Shown: positions 1 to 5,532, counted from the first letter of the stretch. The stretch is 5,693 bases of DNA from Gammaproteobacteria bacterium (GCA_009885665.1 VFKI01000176.1:1-5693); one strand, 5' to 3'. The notes: generated by a model from the letters alone, not told the origin. Made by a program: numbers and translations.

Positions 1-248
1 AATGCTCACATACTTCTGTGTATGCTCCGCTTTTTCATCAATTTTTCACAAAACCTTGGCTCAAATCTGGCCGTTTTCTGCAAAATGCAGCCCCAGCTGA
101 ATAGTTACGATGCGTCGAATAGCGCTAAAACAGACAGCCGGCCGTCTAAATAAAAAATACGTTATAAATCAATAAGTTAGCTTTAGCGTGTCACAGAAAG
201 TCTTCAGCAGTTTGGTTTTTTTTAGGAAAAAGCTATGCATGATGTGTG
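1..248. other. Non-coding region left of the tRNA gene
   Basis: I see no credible gene here. The stretch is AT-rich and carries small inverted repeats. CATAC (9-13) pairs with GTATG (20-24) and is followed by CTCCGCTTTTTC. CTGCA (78-82) pairs with TGCAG (86-90) across an AAA loop. A near-palindrome lies at 132-147. The first of these resembles the apex of the palindromic element found at 422-607 and 5533-5693, so the window may begin inside a related, diverged repeat. That reading is an inference from a short match. The flanking gene on the left lies outside the window. Confidence 0.5.
127..147 (-). terminator. Weak candidate terminator for the tRNA-Met transcript
   Basis: Read on the minus strand, bases 147 to 132 form a six-pair stem (AGACGG with CTGTCT, including one G-U pair) around a CCGG loop. 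It is followed by G and then four T (130-127). It lies about 100 bases downstream of the tRNA 3' end. The short T-run makes this a weak intrinsic terminator at best. It could instead be a chance palindrome or a processing site. Confidence 0.3.
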
Positions 249-322
249 TGGCTACGGGTGGACTCGAACCACCGACCTCAGCATTATGAGTGCCGCGCTC
301 TAACCAACTGAGCTACGTAGCC
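249..322 (-). tRNA. tRNA-Met (CAU), elongator type
   Basis: The minus strand folds into a full cloverleaf. A seven-pair acceptor stem (GGCTACG/CGTAGCC) is followed by a D arm GCTC/GAGC. The anticodon stem CGGCA/TGCTG holds the loop CTCATAA, giving anticodon CAT. A five-base variable loop AGGTC precedes the T arm GGTGG/CCACC with loop TTCGAGT. The 5' half closely matches the enterobacterial elongator tRNA-Met as I remember it. It lacks the initiator features (unpaired position 1 and three G-C pairs in the anticodon stem). A tRNA-Ile2 with lysidine at the anticodon is the other CAU possibility, but the acceptor stem fits Met better. Discriminator base A is at 249. The following bases read CAC, so CCA is not encoded and must be added by tRNA nucleotidyltransferase. 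Confidence 0.95.
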
Positions 323-364
323 AATTTTTTGGTACTTCTTTATAGATACTTTATGAAGGTCGCC

Positions 365-393
365 ATTCTCGTATGTTGGCAGGGTGTTGTCAA
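365..393 (-). promoter_or_regulatory. Promoter of tRNA-Met (sigma70-like)
   Basis: On the minus strand a perfect -35 box TTGACA (393-388) is followed by a 17-bp spacer and the -10 box GAGAAT (370-365), which matches consensus at four of six bases. Transcription would start near 358, about 36 bases before the mature tRNA. The bases after the -10 read GGCGACC. Such a G+C-rich discriminator is typical of stable-RNA promoters under stringent (ppGpp) control. The -35 box overlaps that of the rpsF promoter on the other strand. The call rests on sequence match only. Confidence 0.6.
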
Positions 394-415
394 GCGGTTA
401 TTGGCCGTGTAGAAT
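387..415 (+). promoter_or_regulatory. Probable promoter of the rpsF operon (sigma70-like)
   Basis: TTGTCA (387-392, five of six consensus bases), a 17-bp spacer and TAGAAT (410-415, five of six) form a good sigma70-like promoter. The predicted start is at about 422, giving a leader of about 287 bases before rpsF. I found no comparable promoter between it and rpsF. The leader would therefore contain the whole palindromic element at 422-607 and the S6:S18-like hairpin. The -35 box is shared with the divergent tRNA promoter. Confidence 0.6.
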
Positions 416-421
416 TGCCAG

Positions 422-607
422 CCTTGGAACGTGCACGAAATAATTTTGGACACCTCGCATCCCATTGAGGCATCATCTTTAAACGTTCCTCAGTCGAAAA
501 ACCTCGAAATACTTCAGTATTCCTGCGGTTTTTCTTCTTTCGGTACATTTAAATCTAACGCCCCACTGGGCGCCAGTTGCCTAAATTATTTCGTGCACGT
601 TCCCAGG
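422..607 (+). repeat. Palindromic intergenic element, copy 1
   Basis: This is a long imperfect palindrome. The terminal inverted repeats 422-449 and 580-607 match at 26 of 28 positions and contain GTGCACGAAATAATTT. Inward, an imperfect middle stem follows, then TTTAAACG against CATTTAAA. Next comes GAAAAACC (496-503) with GGTTTTTC (527-534), and the apex AATACT-TC-AGTATT (508-521) is centred on 514.5, the same centre as the termini. A second copy lies inverted at the right window edge. It shares a 48-bp identical stretch (480-527 here) and is about 83% identical overall by hand alignment. No transposase or clear target duplication is visible. The size and fold resemble ERIC or MITE-type elements, but I do not recognise the family. 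It starts at the predicted operon start point, so it should be transcribed in the 5' leader of rpsF. Confidence 0.85.
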
Positions 608-615
608 TAAGGGAA

Positions 616-630
616 GGGCGTGTTGCGCCC
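616..630 (+). other. Short perfect hairpin in the rpsF leader
   Basis: GGGCG (616-620) pairs perfectly with CGCCC (626-630) across a TGTTG loop. No T-run follows, so it is not an intrinsic terminator. It lies between the palindromic element and the S6:S18-like hairpin and is probably part of the structured leader. Its role is unknown. Confidence 0.4.
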
Positions 631-646
631 GCATCTTAAACCTGTT

Positions 647-697
647 CTCCTTGCCCGCGCCGGATGTCCTGGTCGGGCTTTTAATAGCCATAAGGGG
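647..697 (+). promoter_or_regulatory. Candidate S6:S18 autoregulatory leader of rpsF
   Basis: GCCCG (653-657) pairs with CGGGC (674-678). Inside, after an asymmetric internal loop, CCGG (660-663) pairs with CC-T-GG (668-672) around ATGT. Four T follow at 679-682. In many bacteria the rpsF leader carries a hairpin with a CCG-containing bulge that binds the S6:S18 complex and represses the operon. The position and the CCG here fit that motif. CTCCTT (647-652), just 5' of the hairpin, can pair with the Shine-Dalgarno AAGGGG (692-697), giving a plausible way to hide the ribosome site. The hairpin plus T-run could instead be a short attenuator. The fold is read directly; protein binding is inferred. 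Confidence 0.5.
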
Positions 698-708
698 TTA
701 TAAAACGT

Positions 709-1212
709 ATGAAACATTACGAAGTTATCTTCATGGTACATCCGGATCAGAGCGAGCAAGTGCCGGCCATGATTGAACGCTATACGACGCTCATCACTCA
801 AAAAGACGGTGTTATCCATCGTAAAGAAGATTGGGGTCGTCGCCAGTTGGCATATCCAATTGATAAAATTCTCAAAGCACATTACGTATTAATCAATATT
901 GAATGTGATACCGCAACCTTGGACGAACTGACCAATGCCTTTCGTTATAACGATGCTGTTATTCGTCATTTGGTTATCAACCGTAAAGCAGCTGTCAAAG
1001 AAGCATCGGTGATGTTGCAAGAACGTGAGCGTGAAAAGCTCGGTGATCGTCCTGAAGGTGGCCGTGATAATCGCGGTGAAAGAGGCGAAAGAGGCGAAAG
1101 AGGCGAGAGAGGCGAGAGAAATGAACGTAGCGATCGCGGTGATAATGACCGTAGTCGTCGTCGTACTACGCGTGATACCGTCGCCACAACCAATGCCGAT
1201 TCAGCCAATTAA
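709..1212 (+). CDS. rpsF: 30S ribosomal protein S6
   Basis: S6 binds 16S rRNA in the 30S platform together with S18. The first 100 or so residues are a full S6 domain: MKHYEVIFMVHPDQ at the N-terminus, the DWGRRQLAYPI segment (41-51), KAHYVLINIE (56-65), and NDAVIRHLVI near 81-90. The ATG at 709 has AAGGGG 11 bases upstream and gives the usual N-terminus. At 167 residues it is about 30-35 longer than E. coli S6. The excess is a charged tail from about residue 104, rich in Arg, Glu, Asp and Gly, with five tandem Arg-Gly-Glu units (122-136), likely disordered. The C-terminus is ADSAN and lacks the Glu-Glu end that RimK extends in E. coli. rpsR follows after 18 bp, with no priB between. Expression is probably controlled by the S6:S18 leader site. 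Confidence 0.97.
   Translation: MKHYEVIFMVHPDQSEQVPAMIERYTTLITQKDGVIHRKEDWGRRQLAYPIDKILKAHYVLINIECDTATLDELTNAFRYNDAVIRHLVINRKAAVKEASVMLQEREREKLGDRPEGGRDNRGERGERGERGERGERNERSDRGDNDRSRRRTTRDTVATTNADSAN
1072..1116 (+). repeat. Five 9-bp tandem repeats inside rpsF
   Basis: Five in-frame units encode Arg-Gly-Glu. The first is CGCGGTGAA, followed by four of the form AGAGGCGAA or AGAGGCGAG. A sixth, degenerate unit AGAAATGAA follows. The near-identical units point to recent growth by slippage or unequal exchange. The repeat uses AGA for arginine, whereas most other arginines of this gene use CGT or CGC. Because units are multiples of three, gain or loss would alter tail length without breaking the frame. 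Confidence 0.9.
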
Positions 1213-1230
1213 TTCAAGGGGTAGTTGATC

Positions 1231-1455
1231 ATGTCAGCGCATTTTCGTCGTAAAAAGTTTTGTTATTTCACCAGCAATAAAATTGATGAAGTGGATTACA
1301 AAGACGTTTTCCTGTTGAAGAAATTTATTTCTGAAAATGGCAAAATCGTACCGAGTCGTATCACGGGCACGCGTGCACGCTATCAACGTCAGTTAGCGGC
1401 TGCGATTAAGTTGGCGCGCTTTTTGGCGCTGTTGCCTTATTCGGATAAGCATTAA
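1231..1455 (+). CDS. rpsR: 30S ribosomal protein S18
   Basis: S18 is the partner of S6 in the 30S platform. The 74-residue product is full length and shows the family signature VDYKDVFLLKKFISENGKIV followed by PSRITGTRARYQRQLAAAIK, ending LALLPYSDKH, very close to E. coli S18. I chose the ATG at 1231, because AAGGGG (1216-1221) lies nine bases upstream and the product begins MSAHFRRKKF. A TTG six bases earlier would leave only three bases after the ribosome site. The gene is 18 bp after rpsF and 29 bp before the membrane protein gene, so it is almost certainly co-transcribed with both. Confidence 0.97.
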   Translation: MSAHFRRKKFCYFTSNKIDEVDYKDVFLLKKFISENGKIVPSRITGTRARYQRQLAAAIKLARFLALLPYSDKH

Positions 1456-1484
1456 TATTAATTAAGTCAGTCAGGCAACCCATT

Positions 1485-2420
1485 ATGTCGTTGCGCAGCT
1501 TTAGCGAATATTTACTGGCGCACCGCTTGCGTACGGCCGTGTTAGCATTTTTTGTCACATTATTGGTGCCGTTTGGTGGTAATCTCGGCTCACTGGTGGC
1601 GGCGTTTGTTACGCTGCGTAAAGATGCGCTAGAAGGGAGTTGGGTGTTTGTTAGTGTGATACTGGCAGGTATATTGCAGTATTTTTTGTATATGCATTCA
1701 CCTAATGCCAATACCGTCTTAGGCAGCATCATCACTTGGATAGGATTTGCGGGCAATTTGCTGTTGTGGGGATTGGCGTTGTTATTGCGTCGTTCTGCGC
1801 ATGCCAGTTTATCTGTCGAAGTCGCAGCGCTCATCGGTGTTGCTGCGGTATTGCTGGTGCATATTCTTGTGCCCGATATCGCTACATTTTGGAATGTATT
1901 CTTGACGGGGATGGTCAATAAAGCAAACATCCAGTGGCAAACGCTGGCGGCGGGTGGTGGTGCGGGTATACCAACCTTGGCAGAACAGCGCGCCGTCATT
2001 GCGATGATAAGCCGTAATATAACGGGGTTTTTAATTACCGCGTTTTTATTGGGCACTTTATTGCAACTCTTAGTGGCTGCATGGTGGGAAGCTGCGGTTT
2101 TTATGCCCGGCAGTTTGCGGCGTCAGCTTTATAGCATTCATATGGGGTACGTTTTATTAGCGTTAGGTGTGCTGGCAGCTGTATTGGCAATCAGTGGCAT
2201 CGCTTGGGCAAAAGACATTGTGCATGTATTAGAAATGGCATTTTTTCTTGCGGGTTTAAGTATGTTGCATGCCATGCTCGCAAGATCCAGTCGCGGCTGG
2301 CGTGGTTTGGCATTGACATATTTGGTGTTAATTGTCGGTGAATTTTGGAATGTAGGGGTGTTGATTATTGCTTTTGTGGGCTTGATTGATGCTGTTGTTG
2401 ATTTTCGTCAGAAAACATAG
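1485..2420 (+). CDS. DUF2232-type multi-pass inner membrane protein
   Basis: This 311-residue protein is strongly hydrophobic. I estimate about eight membrane segments, near 17-44 (perhaps two), 52-70, 79-101, 109-130, 173-199, 219-240, 245-265 and 275-302. There is no cleavable signal peptide, and positive residues (RLR, LRR, LRRQ) lie at loop ends. The segment WWEAAVFMPGSLRRQ (200-214), GLSMLHAML (257-265) and the end LIDAVVDFR (300-308) recall the gammaproteobacterial DUF2232 proteins encoded between rpsR and rplI. Their function is unknown to me. Family assignment is from memory of these motifs and gene position. The ribosome site is weak (AGG, nine bases upstream of the ATG), suggesting lower translation than its ribosomal neighbours. 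rplI follows after 15 bp. The long open frame on the opposite strand is a shadow of this gene. Confidence 0.85.
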   Translation: MSLRSFSEYLLAHRLRTAVLAFFVTLLVPFGGNLGSLVAAFVTLRKDALEGSWVFVSVILAGILQYFLYMHSPNANTVLGSIITWIGFAGNLLLWGLALLLRRSAHASLSVEVAALIGVAAVLLVHILVPDIATFWNVFLTGMVNKANIQWQTLAAGGGAGIPTLAEQRAVIAMISRNITGFLITAFLLGTLLQLLVAAWWEAAVFMPGSLRRQLYSIHMGYVLLALGVLAAVLAISGIAWAKDIVHVLEMAFFLAGLSMLHAMLARSSRGWRGLALTYLVLIVGEFWNVGVLIIAFVGLIDAVVDFRQKT

Positions 2421-2435
2421 TGCAGGGGGTGTGAG

Positions 2436-2888
2436 GTGGAAGTTATTTTATTGGAAAAAATGCGTAATTTAGGCGCATTAGGTGAGACGGTACGTGTTAA
2501 ACGGGGTTATGGTCGTAATTATTTGGTGCCGCGCGGTAAGGCTGTATATGCTACGCCTGGCAACCTCGCCAAATTTGAAGCGCGTCGTGCTGAATTGGAA
2601 GCGCTGGCAGCAGAAGCCGTGCGTGCAGCAGAAACCAGAAAGCAAACATTGTTGGCGTTGGGTACGATTACTGTTTTGGCAAAAACCGGCGAAGAAGGTA
2701 AGTTGTTTGGTTCAATTGGTGCGCGTGATATTGCGCATGCGATTAGCGAAGCTGGGGTTGCTGTGGATCGTAGCGAAGTGCTTTTGGCTGACGGTTTGCT
2801 GCGTCAAGCGGGTGAATACGATATTGACGTCGAGTTTCATAGCGATGTGATTACGACAATTAAAATTGTGATTGCGTCAGAAGCATAA
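2436..2888 (+). CDS. rplI: 50S ribosomal protein L9
   Basis: L9 binds 23S rRNA near the base of the L1 stalk and projects from the 50S subunit. The product has 150 residues, against 149 in E. coli. The N-terminal domain shows MEVILLEKMRNLG and the L9 signature at 13-39, including VKRGYGRNYLVPRGKAV. A charged helical linker (about 44-74, FEARRAELEALAAEAVRAAE) joins it to the C-terminal domain with EEGKLFGSIGARDIAHAI (86-103). The start is GTG at 2436. A strong AGGGGGT (2424-2430) sits five bases upstream, and this start gives the conserved N-terminus. It is the last gene of the ribosomal cluster and is followed by a 168-bp gap containing a hairpin. Confidence 0.97.
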   Translation: MEVILLEKMRNLGALGETVRVKRGYGRNYLVPRGKAVYATPGNLAKFEARRAELEALAAEAVRAAETRKQTLLALGTITVLAKTGEEGKLFGSIGARDIAHAISEAGVAVDRSEVLLADGLLRQAGEYDIDVEFHSDVITTIKIVIASEA

Positions 2889-2896
2889 GCGTCAGA

Positions 2897-2946
2897 TAAC
2901 TGCTCGCTCCCCATTGCGTAAAGTCTGCTGGGGGAGAGAGCGGTTA
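2897..2946 (+). other. Strong hairpin between rplI and dnaB, no T-tract
   Basis: TAACTGCTCGCTCCCC (2897-2912) pairs with GGGGAGAGAGCGGTTA (2931-2946) in a 16-position stem with one G-A mismatch and one G-U pair; the loop has 18 bases. The following sequence is CGTTAGTATG, with no T-run, so it is not a canonical intrinsic terminator on the + strand. No T-run lies on the other side for the minus strand either. It begins eight bases after the rplI stop. Plausible roles are protecting the 3' end of the ribosomal mRNA, serving as an RNase III cleavage site, or partial attenuation before dnaB. None can be chosen from sequence alone. Confidence 0.7.
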
Positions 2947-3009
2947 CGTTAGTATGTATTAAAAAAATCAGCGTGATATGGCATGACGTTGGTTGCTGTA
3001 TGACGCTAG

Positions 3010-3039
3010 TTACCGTATTCTCTAGCTTCTGAATATAAT
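3010..3039 (+). promoter_or_regulatory. Candidate dnaB promoter
   Basis: A perfect -10 box TATAAT lies at 3034-3039. The best -35 is weak, TTACCG at 3010-3015 with an 18-bp spacer. Transcription would start near 3046, giving a very short leader before the dnaB ATG at 3057, whose ribosome site is GGAAG (3047-3051). A second candidate, TTGCTG (2993-2998), 17 bp, TATTCT (3016-3021), overlaps it. Either would allow dnaB-alr to be expressed separately from the ribosomal genes. Confidence 0.5.
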
Positions 3040-3056
3040 GCAATACGGAAGTCCTT

Positions 3057-4442
3057 ATGGAAGCGCGCGTCAATAAATCACAGTCTAATTCACAATCCTA
3101 TCGTGATAGCGAAGCGGTACGCGTGCCGCCGCATTCGATTGATGCGGAACAATCTGTCGTGGGCGGCCTCATGCTGGATAATCGTGCATGGGATGAAATT
3201 GCCGATCGCCTGCAAGAAAATGATTTTTATCGTCACGATCATCGTCTGATTTATCGGGCAATGTCTGACCTTTCAACGACCAGTAAACCCCTTGATGTTT
3301 TGACCGTATCTGAGCGTTTACGCGAACTACGCGAACTCGATAATGCCGGTGGGGAAGCGTATTTATTTGAACTGGCGAATAATGTGCCCAGTGTGGCAAA
3401 TATCCGTGCGTATGCAGATATCGTGCGCGAACGTTCGGTTTTGCGTCAATTGATTAATGCGGCTAATGATATTGCGGCGCGTGCCTTCCATCCGGGTGGG
3501 CGTAGCAGTACCGAATTATTAGATGAAGCTGAGCAACGCGTATTTGCGATCAGTGAAAAGGGTTCGCGCGCAGGTGGACCCATACGTTTAAATACTTTTT
3601 TAACAAAAACAATGGAGCGTATTGATACGCTCGCAACGCTGACTGATCCGATTACCGGCATTGCGACGGGATATCATGATCTCGATGAAATGACATCGGG
3701 TTTTCAGCGTTCCGATCTTATTATTATCGCGGGACGTCCGTCGATGGGTAAAACCACATTTGCCATGAATATTGCAGAACATGTGGTGATGAAAAGCAAG
3801 TTGCCGGTGTTGGTATTTAGTATGGAAATGCCGGGTGAATCGATCGTCATGCGTTTATTGTCTTCTTTGTCGCGCATCGATCAATTAAAAATTCGTACGG
3901 GTCGGATTGAAGAAAATGATTGGCCACGTGTGACATCGACGGTGGGGTTGTTGAGTGAAGCGCCCATGTATATTGATGATACGCCGGCATTAAGCCCCAC
4001 TGAATTGCGCGCGCGGGCGCGACGTGTTTCAAAAGAATACGGTAAAATTGGTTTGATTGTGGTGGATTATTTGCAATTGATGCAAGTGCCTGGTTCAGGT
4101 GAAAACCGTACCAATGAAATTTCCGAGATTTCGCGCTCACTGAAAGCATTGGCCAAAGAATTGGAAGTGCCGGTTGTTGCATTGTCGCAATTGAATCGCG
4201 GTTTGGAGCAACGTGCAGATAAGCGGCCGGTGATGTCAGATCTACGCGAATCAGGCGCAATCGAGCAAGATGCCGATTTAATTTTATTTATTTATCGTGA
4301 TGAAGTTTACAATGAAAATAGTCCCGATAAAGGCATTGCGGAAATTATTATTGCCAAACAGCGTAATGGACCTATTGGTAGATTACGACTGACCTTCCTT
4401 GGCCAGTTTACCTGTTTCGAAAACTTTACGCGCAGGGCATAA
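3057..4442 (+). CDS. dnaB: Replicative DNA helicase DnaB
   Basis: DnaB is the hexameric ring helicase that unwinds DNA 5' to 3' at the replication fork and recruits primase. The 461-residue product is full length (E. coli 471). The N-terminal domain spans about residues 22-125, beginning RVPPHSIDAEQSVVGGLML. The RecA-like C-terminal domain has Walker A GRPSMGKT (226-233), the catalytic glutamate in FSMEM (E257), and Walker B LIVVDYLQLM with D337. Further motifs are SQLNRGLEQR (377-386) with SDLRESGAIEQDAD (394-407), and KQRNGP (434-439) with the likely arginine finger R436. There is no intein at the Walker A or other usual sites. The ATG at 3057 has GGAAG five bases upstream; the first 20 residues are Ser/Gln-rich and probably flexible. 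alr follows after 5 bp, so translation may be coupled. Confidence 0.97.
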   Translation: MEARVNKSQSNSQSYRDSEAVRVPPHSIDAEQSVVGGLMLDNRAWDEIADRLQENDFYRHDHRLIYRAMSDLSTTSKPLDVLTVSERLRELRELDNAGGEAYLFELANNVPSVANIRAYADIVRERSVLRQLINAANDIAARAFHPGGRSSTELLDEAEQRVFAISEKGSRAGGPIRLNTFLTKTMERIDTLATLTDPITGIATGYHDLDEMTSGFQRSDLIIIAGRPSMGKTTFAMNIAEHVVMKSKLPVLVFSMEMPGESIVMRLLSSLSRIDQLKIRTGRIEENDWPRVTSTVGLLSEAPMYIDDTPALSPTELRARARRVSKEYGKIGLIVVDYLQLMQVPGSGENRTNEISEISRSLKALAKELEVPVVALSQLNRGLEQRADKRPVMSDLRESGAIEQDADLILFIYRDEVYNENSPDKGIAEIIIAKQRNGPIGRLRLTFLGQFTCFENFTRRA

Positions 4443-4447
4443 ATTCA

Positions 4448-5524
4448 GTGAGCCGTCCTACGCATGTTCAGTTTGATTCTGTTGCGCTGGCGCATAATCT
4501 TGCAATGGTACGCAAGTATGCGCCTGAGTCGCGTGTATTAGCGATGGTGAAATCCAATGCGTATGGCCATGGTTTGGCGCGTGCGATTGGGGCGTTGCGT
4601 GATGCGGATGCTTTTGGTGTGGCGTGTAGTGAAGAAGCGGTGCAGTTGCGTGTGTTGGGTGTCACACGGCCTATTGTGTTGATGGAAGGTTTATTTGATG
4701 CGACTGAATTGCCACTGGTTGCAAAAAATCATTTTAGTTTAGTTGTACATCATGCGGCGCAAATTGATATGCTGGCGCAAGCCAAGTTGGTGCGTCCCAT
4801 CAATGTATGGCTAAAAATCAATACGGGCATGCAGCGGCTCGGATTTGCGCCTGCGGATGTTGCCGCTGCGCATAGTCGTTTATTGCAGTGCGCAGCGGTG
4901 GCTAAACCGATAGGCTTAATGAGTCATTTTGCAGAAGCAGATAATGTAGCTTCTGATGTCACTGCGCGACAATTAGCTTTATTTAATGACGTGACGGCGA
5001 ATTTGCCAGGTCCCAGAAGCCTCGCTAACTCAGGGGCAATTCTCGGCTGGCCTGCTACACATATGGATTGGGTGCGGCCGGGGCTGATGTTGTATGGCGT
5101 ATCACCGTTTGTTGATAAAACCAGTGAAAGTTATGATTTGCAGCCCGTGATGTCTTTCGCATCAGCGCTGATTGCGGTGTATCCTGTTACGCAAGGTGCG
5201 CGTATCGGCTATGGCGGCACATATACGTGCGCGACGGATATGCGTGTTGGCGTGGTTGCGGTGGGGTATGGTGATGGCTATCCTCGCCATGCGGTGAGTG
5301 GCACGCCGGTGTGGGTGAATGGGAAGCCTTGTCAATTGGTGGGGCGTGTGTCGATGGATATGTTAACGGTGGATTTAACGACGCAACCGGCAGCAAAAAT
5401 AGGGGATCCGGTATTGTTATGGGGCGCAGGTTTATCGGTAGAAACGGTTGCATCCTATTGTGGTACGACTGCGTATGAATTGTTGACGCGCATTGCGCCG
5501 CGTGTAAGGATAGTGCAAAAGTAA
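4448..5524 (+). CDS. alr: Alanine racemase, PLP-dependent
   Basis: The enzyme interconverts L- and D-alanine in the cytoplasm, supplying D-alanine for peptidoglycan. The 358-residue product has the usual length. The N-terminal barrel carries the PLP-binding lysine K35 in AMVKSNAYGHG (32-42). WLKINTGMQRLGF contains K123, which aligns with the carbamylated lysine of other racemases, and R130, seven residues later as expected. The C-terminal beta domain has the second catalytic base Y255 in RIGYGGTY and the substrate-site motif GRVSMDMLTVDL. All key residues seen are intact. The start is GTG at 4448, giving MSRPTHVQFDSVALAHNL; a weak GGG (4435-4437) lies inside the end of dnaB, and the 5-bp gap suggests coupled translation. 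Biosynthetic alr and catabolic dadX cannot be separated by sequence alone, but linkage to dnaB favours the biosynthetic one. Confidence 0.96.
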   Translation: MSRPTHVQFDSVALAHNLAMVRKYAPESRVLAMVKSNAYGHGLARAIGALRDADAFGVACSEEAVQLRVLGVTRPIVLMEGLFDATELPLVAKNHFSLVVHHAAQIDMLAQAKLVRPINVWLKINTGMQRLGFAPADVAAAHSRLLQCAAVAKPIGLMSHFAEADNVASDVTARQLALFNDVTANLPGPRSLANSGAILGWPATHMDWVRPGLMLYGVSPFVDKTSESYDLQPVMSFASALIAVYPVTQGARIGYGGTYTCATDMRVGVVAVGYGDGYPRHAVSGTPVWVNGKPCQLVGRVSMDMLTVDLTTQPAAKIGDPVLLWGAGLSVETVASYCGTTAYELLTRIAPRVRIVQK

Positions 5525-5532
5525 GGCTCTGC

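Noticed and set aside
560..571. Local hairpin GCCC-CACT-GGGC inside copy 1.
   Set aside because: It is not preserved in copy 2, so it is probably incidental to the long palindrome.
422..607. Insertion sequence or CRISPR array.
   Set aside because: No transposase is encoded, and the two copies are inverted and about 5 kb apart; there is no repeat-spacer periodicity.
431..610. An open frame through copy 1 (…NVPQSKNLEILQYSCGF…) that is also open in copy 2 on the minus strand (5455-5673).
   Set aside because: Over about 45 aligned residues the two copies differ at roughly 14 amino acids, so most base changes alter the residue. There is no ribosome site. The shared reading frame is a by-product of the conserved core, not a protein under selection.
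966..1228. Open frames antisense to, or in another frame of, the rpsF tail (SPLSPLSP and KEAKEAREA repeats).
   Set aside because: They are simply other-frame readings of the 9-bp repeat; the real frame is rpsF.
1225..1230. TTG start for rpsR two codons upstream of the ATG.
   Set aside because: It is only three bases from the ribosome site AAGGGG, while the ATG at 1231 is at nine bases and gives the family N-terminus.
1213..1230. A priB gene between rpsF and rpsR, as in enteric bacteria.
   Set aside because: The gap is only 18 bp; no such gene fits.
1406..2056. A 216-codon open frame on the minus strand.
   Set aside because: It is wholly antisense to rpsR and the DUF2232 gene, has a low-complexity composition (many Asn, Ala, Thr), and arises from the codon bias of the membrane protein gene.
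3720..4100. Possible intein or insertion in dnaB, a common intein host.
   Set aside because: Walker A, the catalytic Glu and Walker B regions are continuous, and the length (461) is normal.
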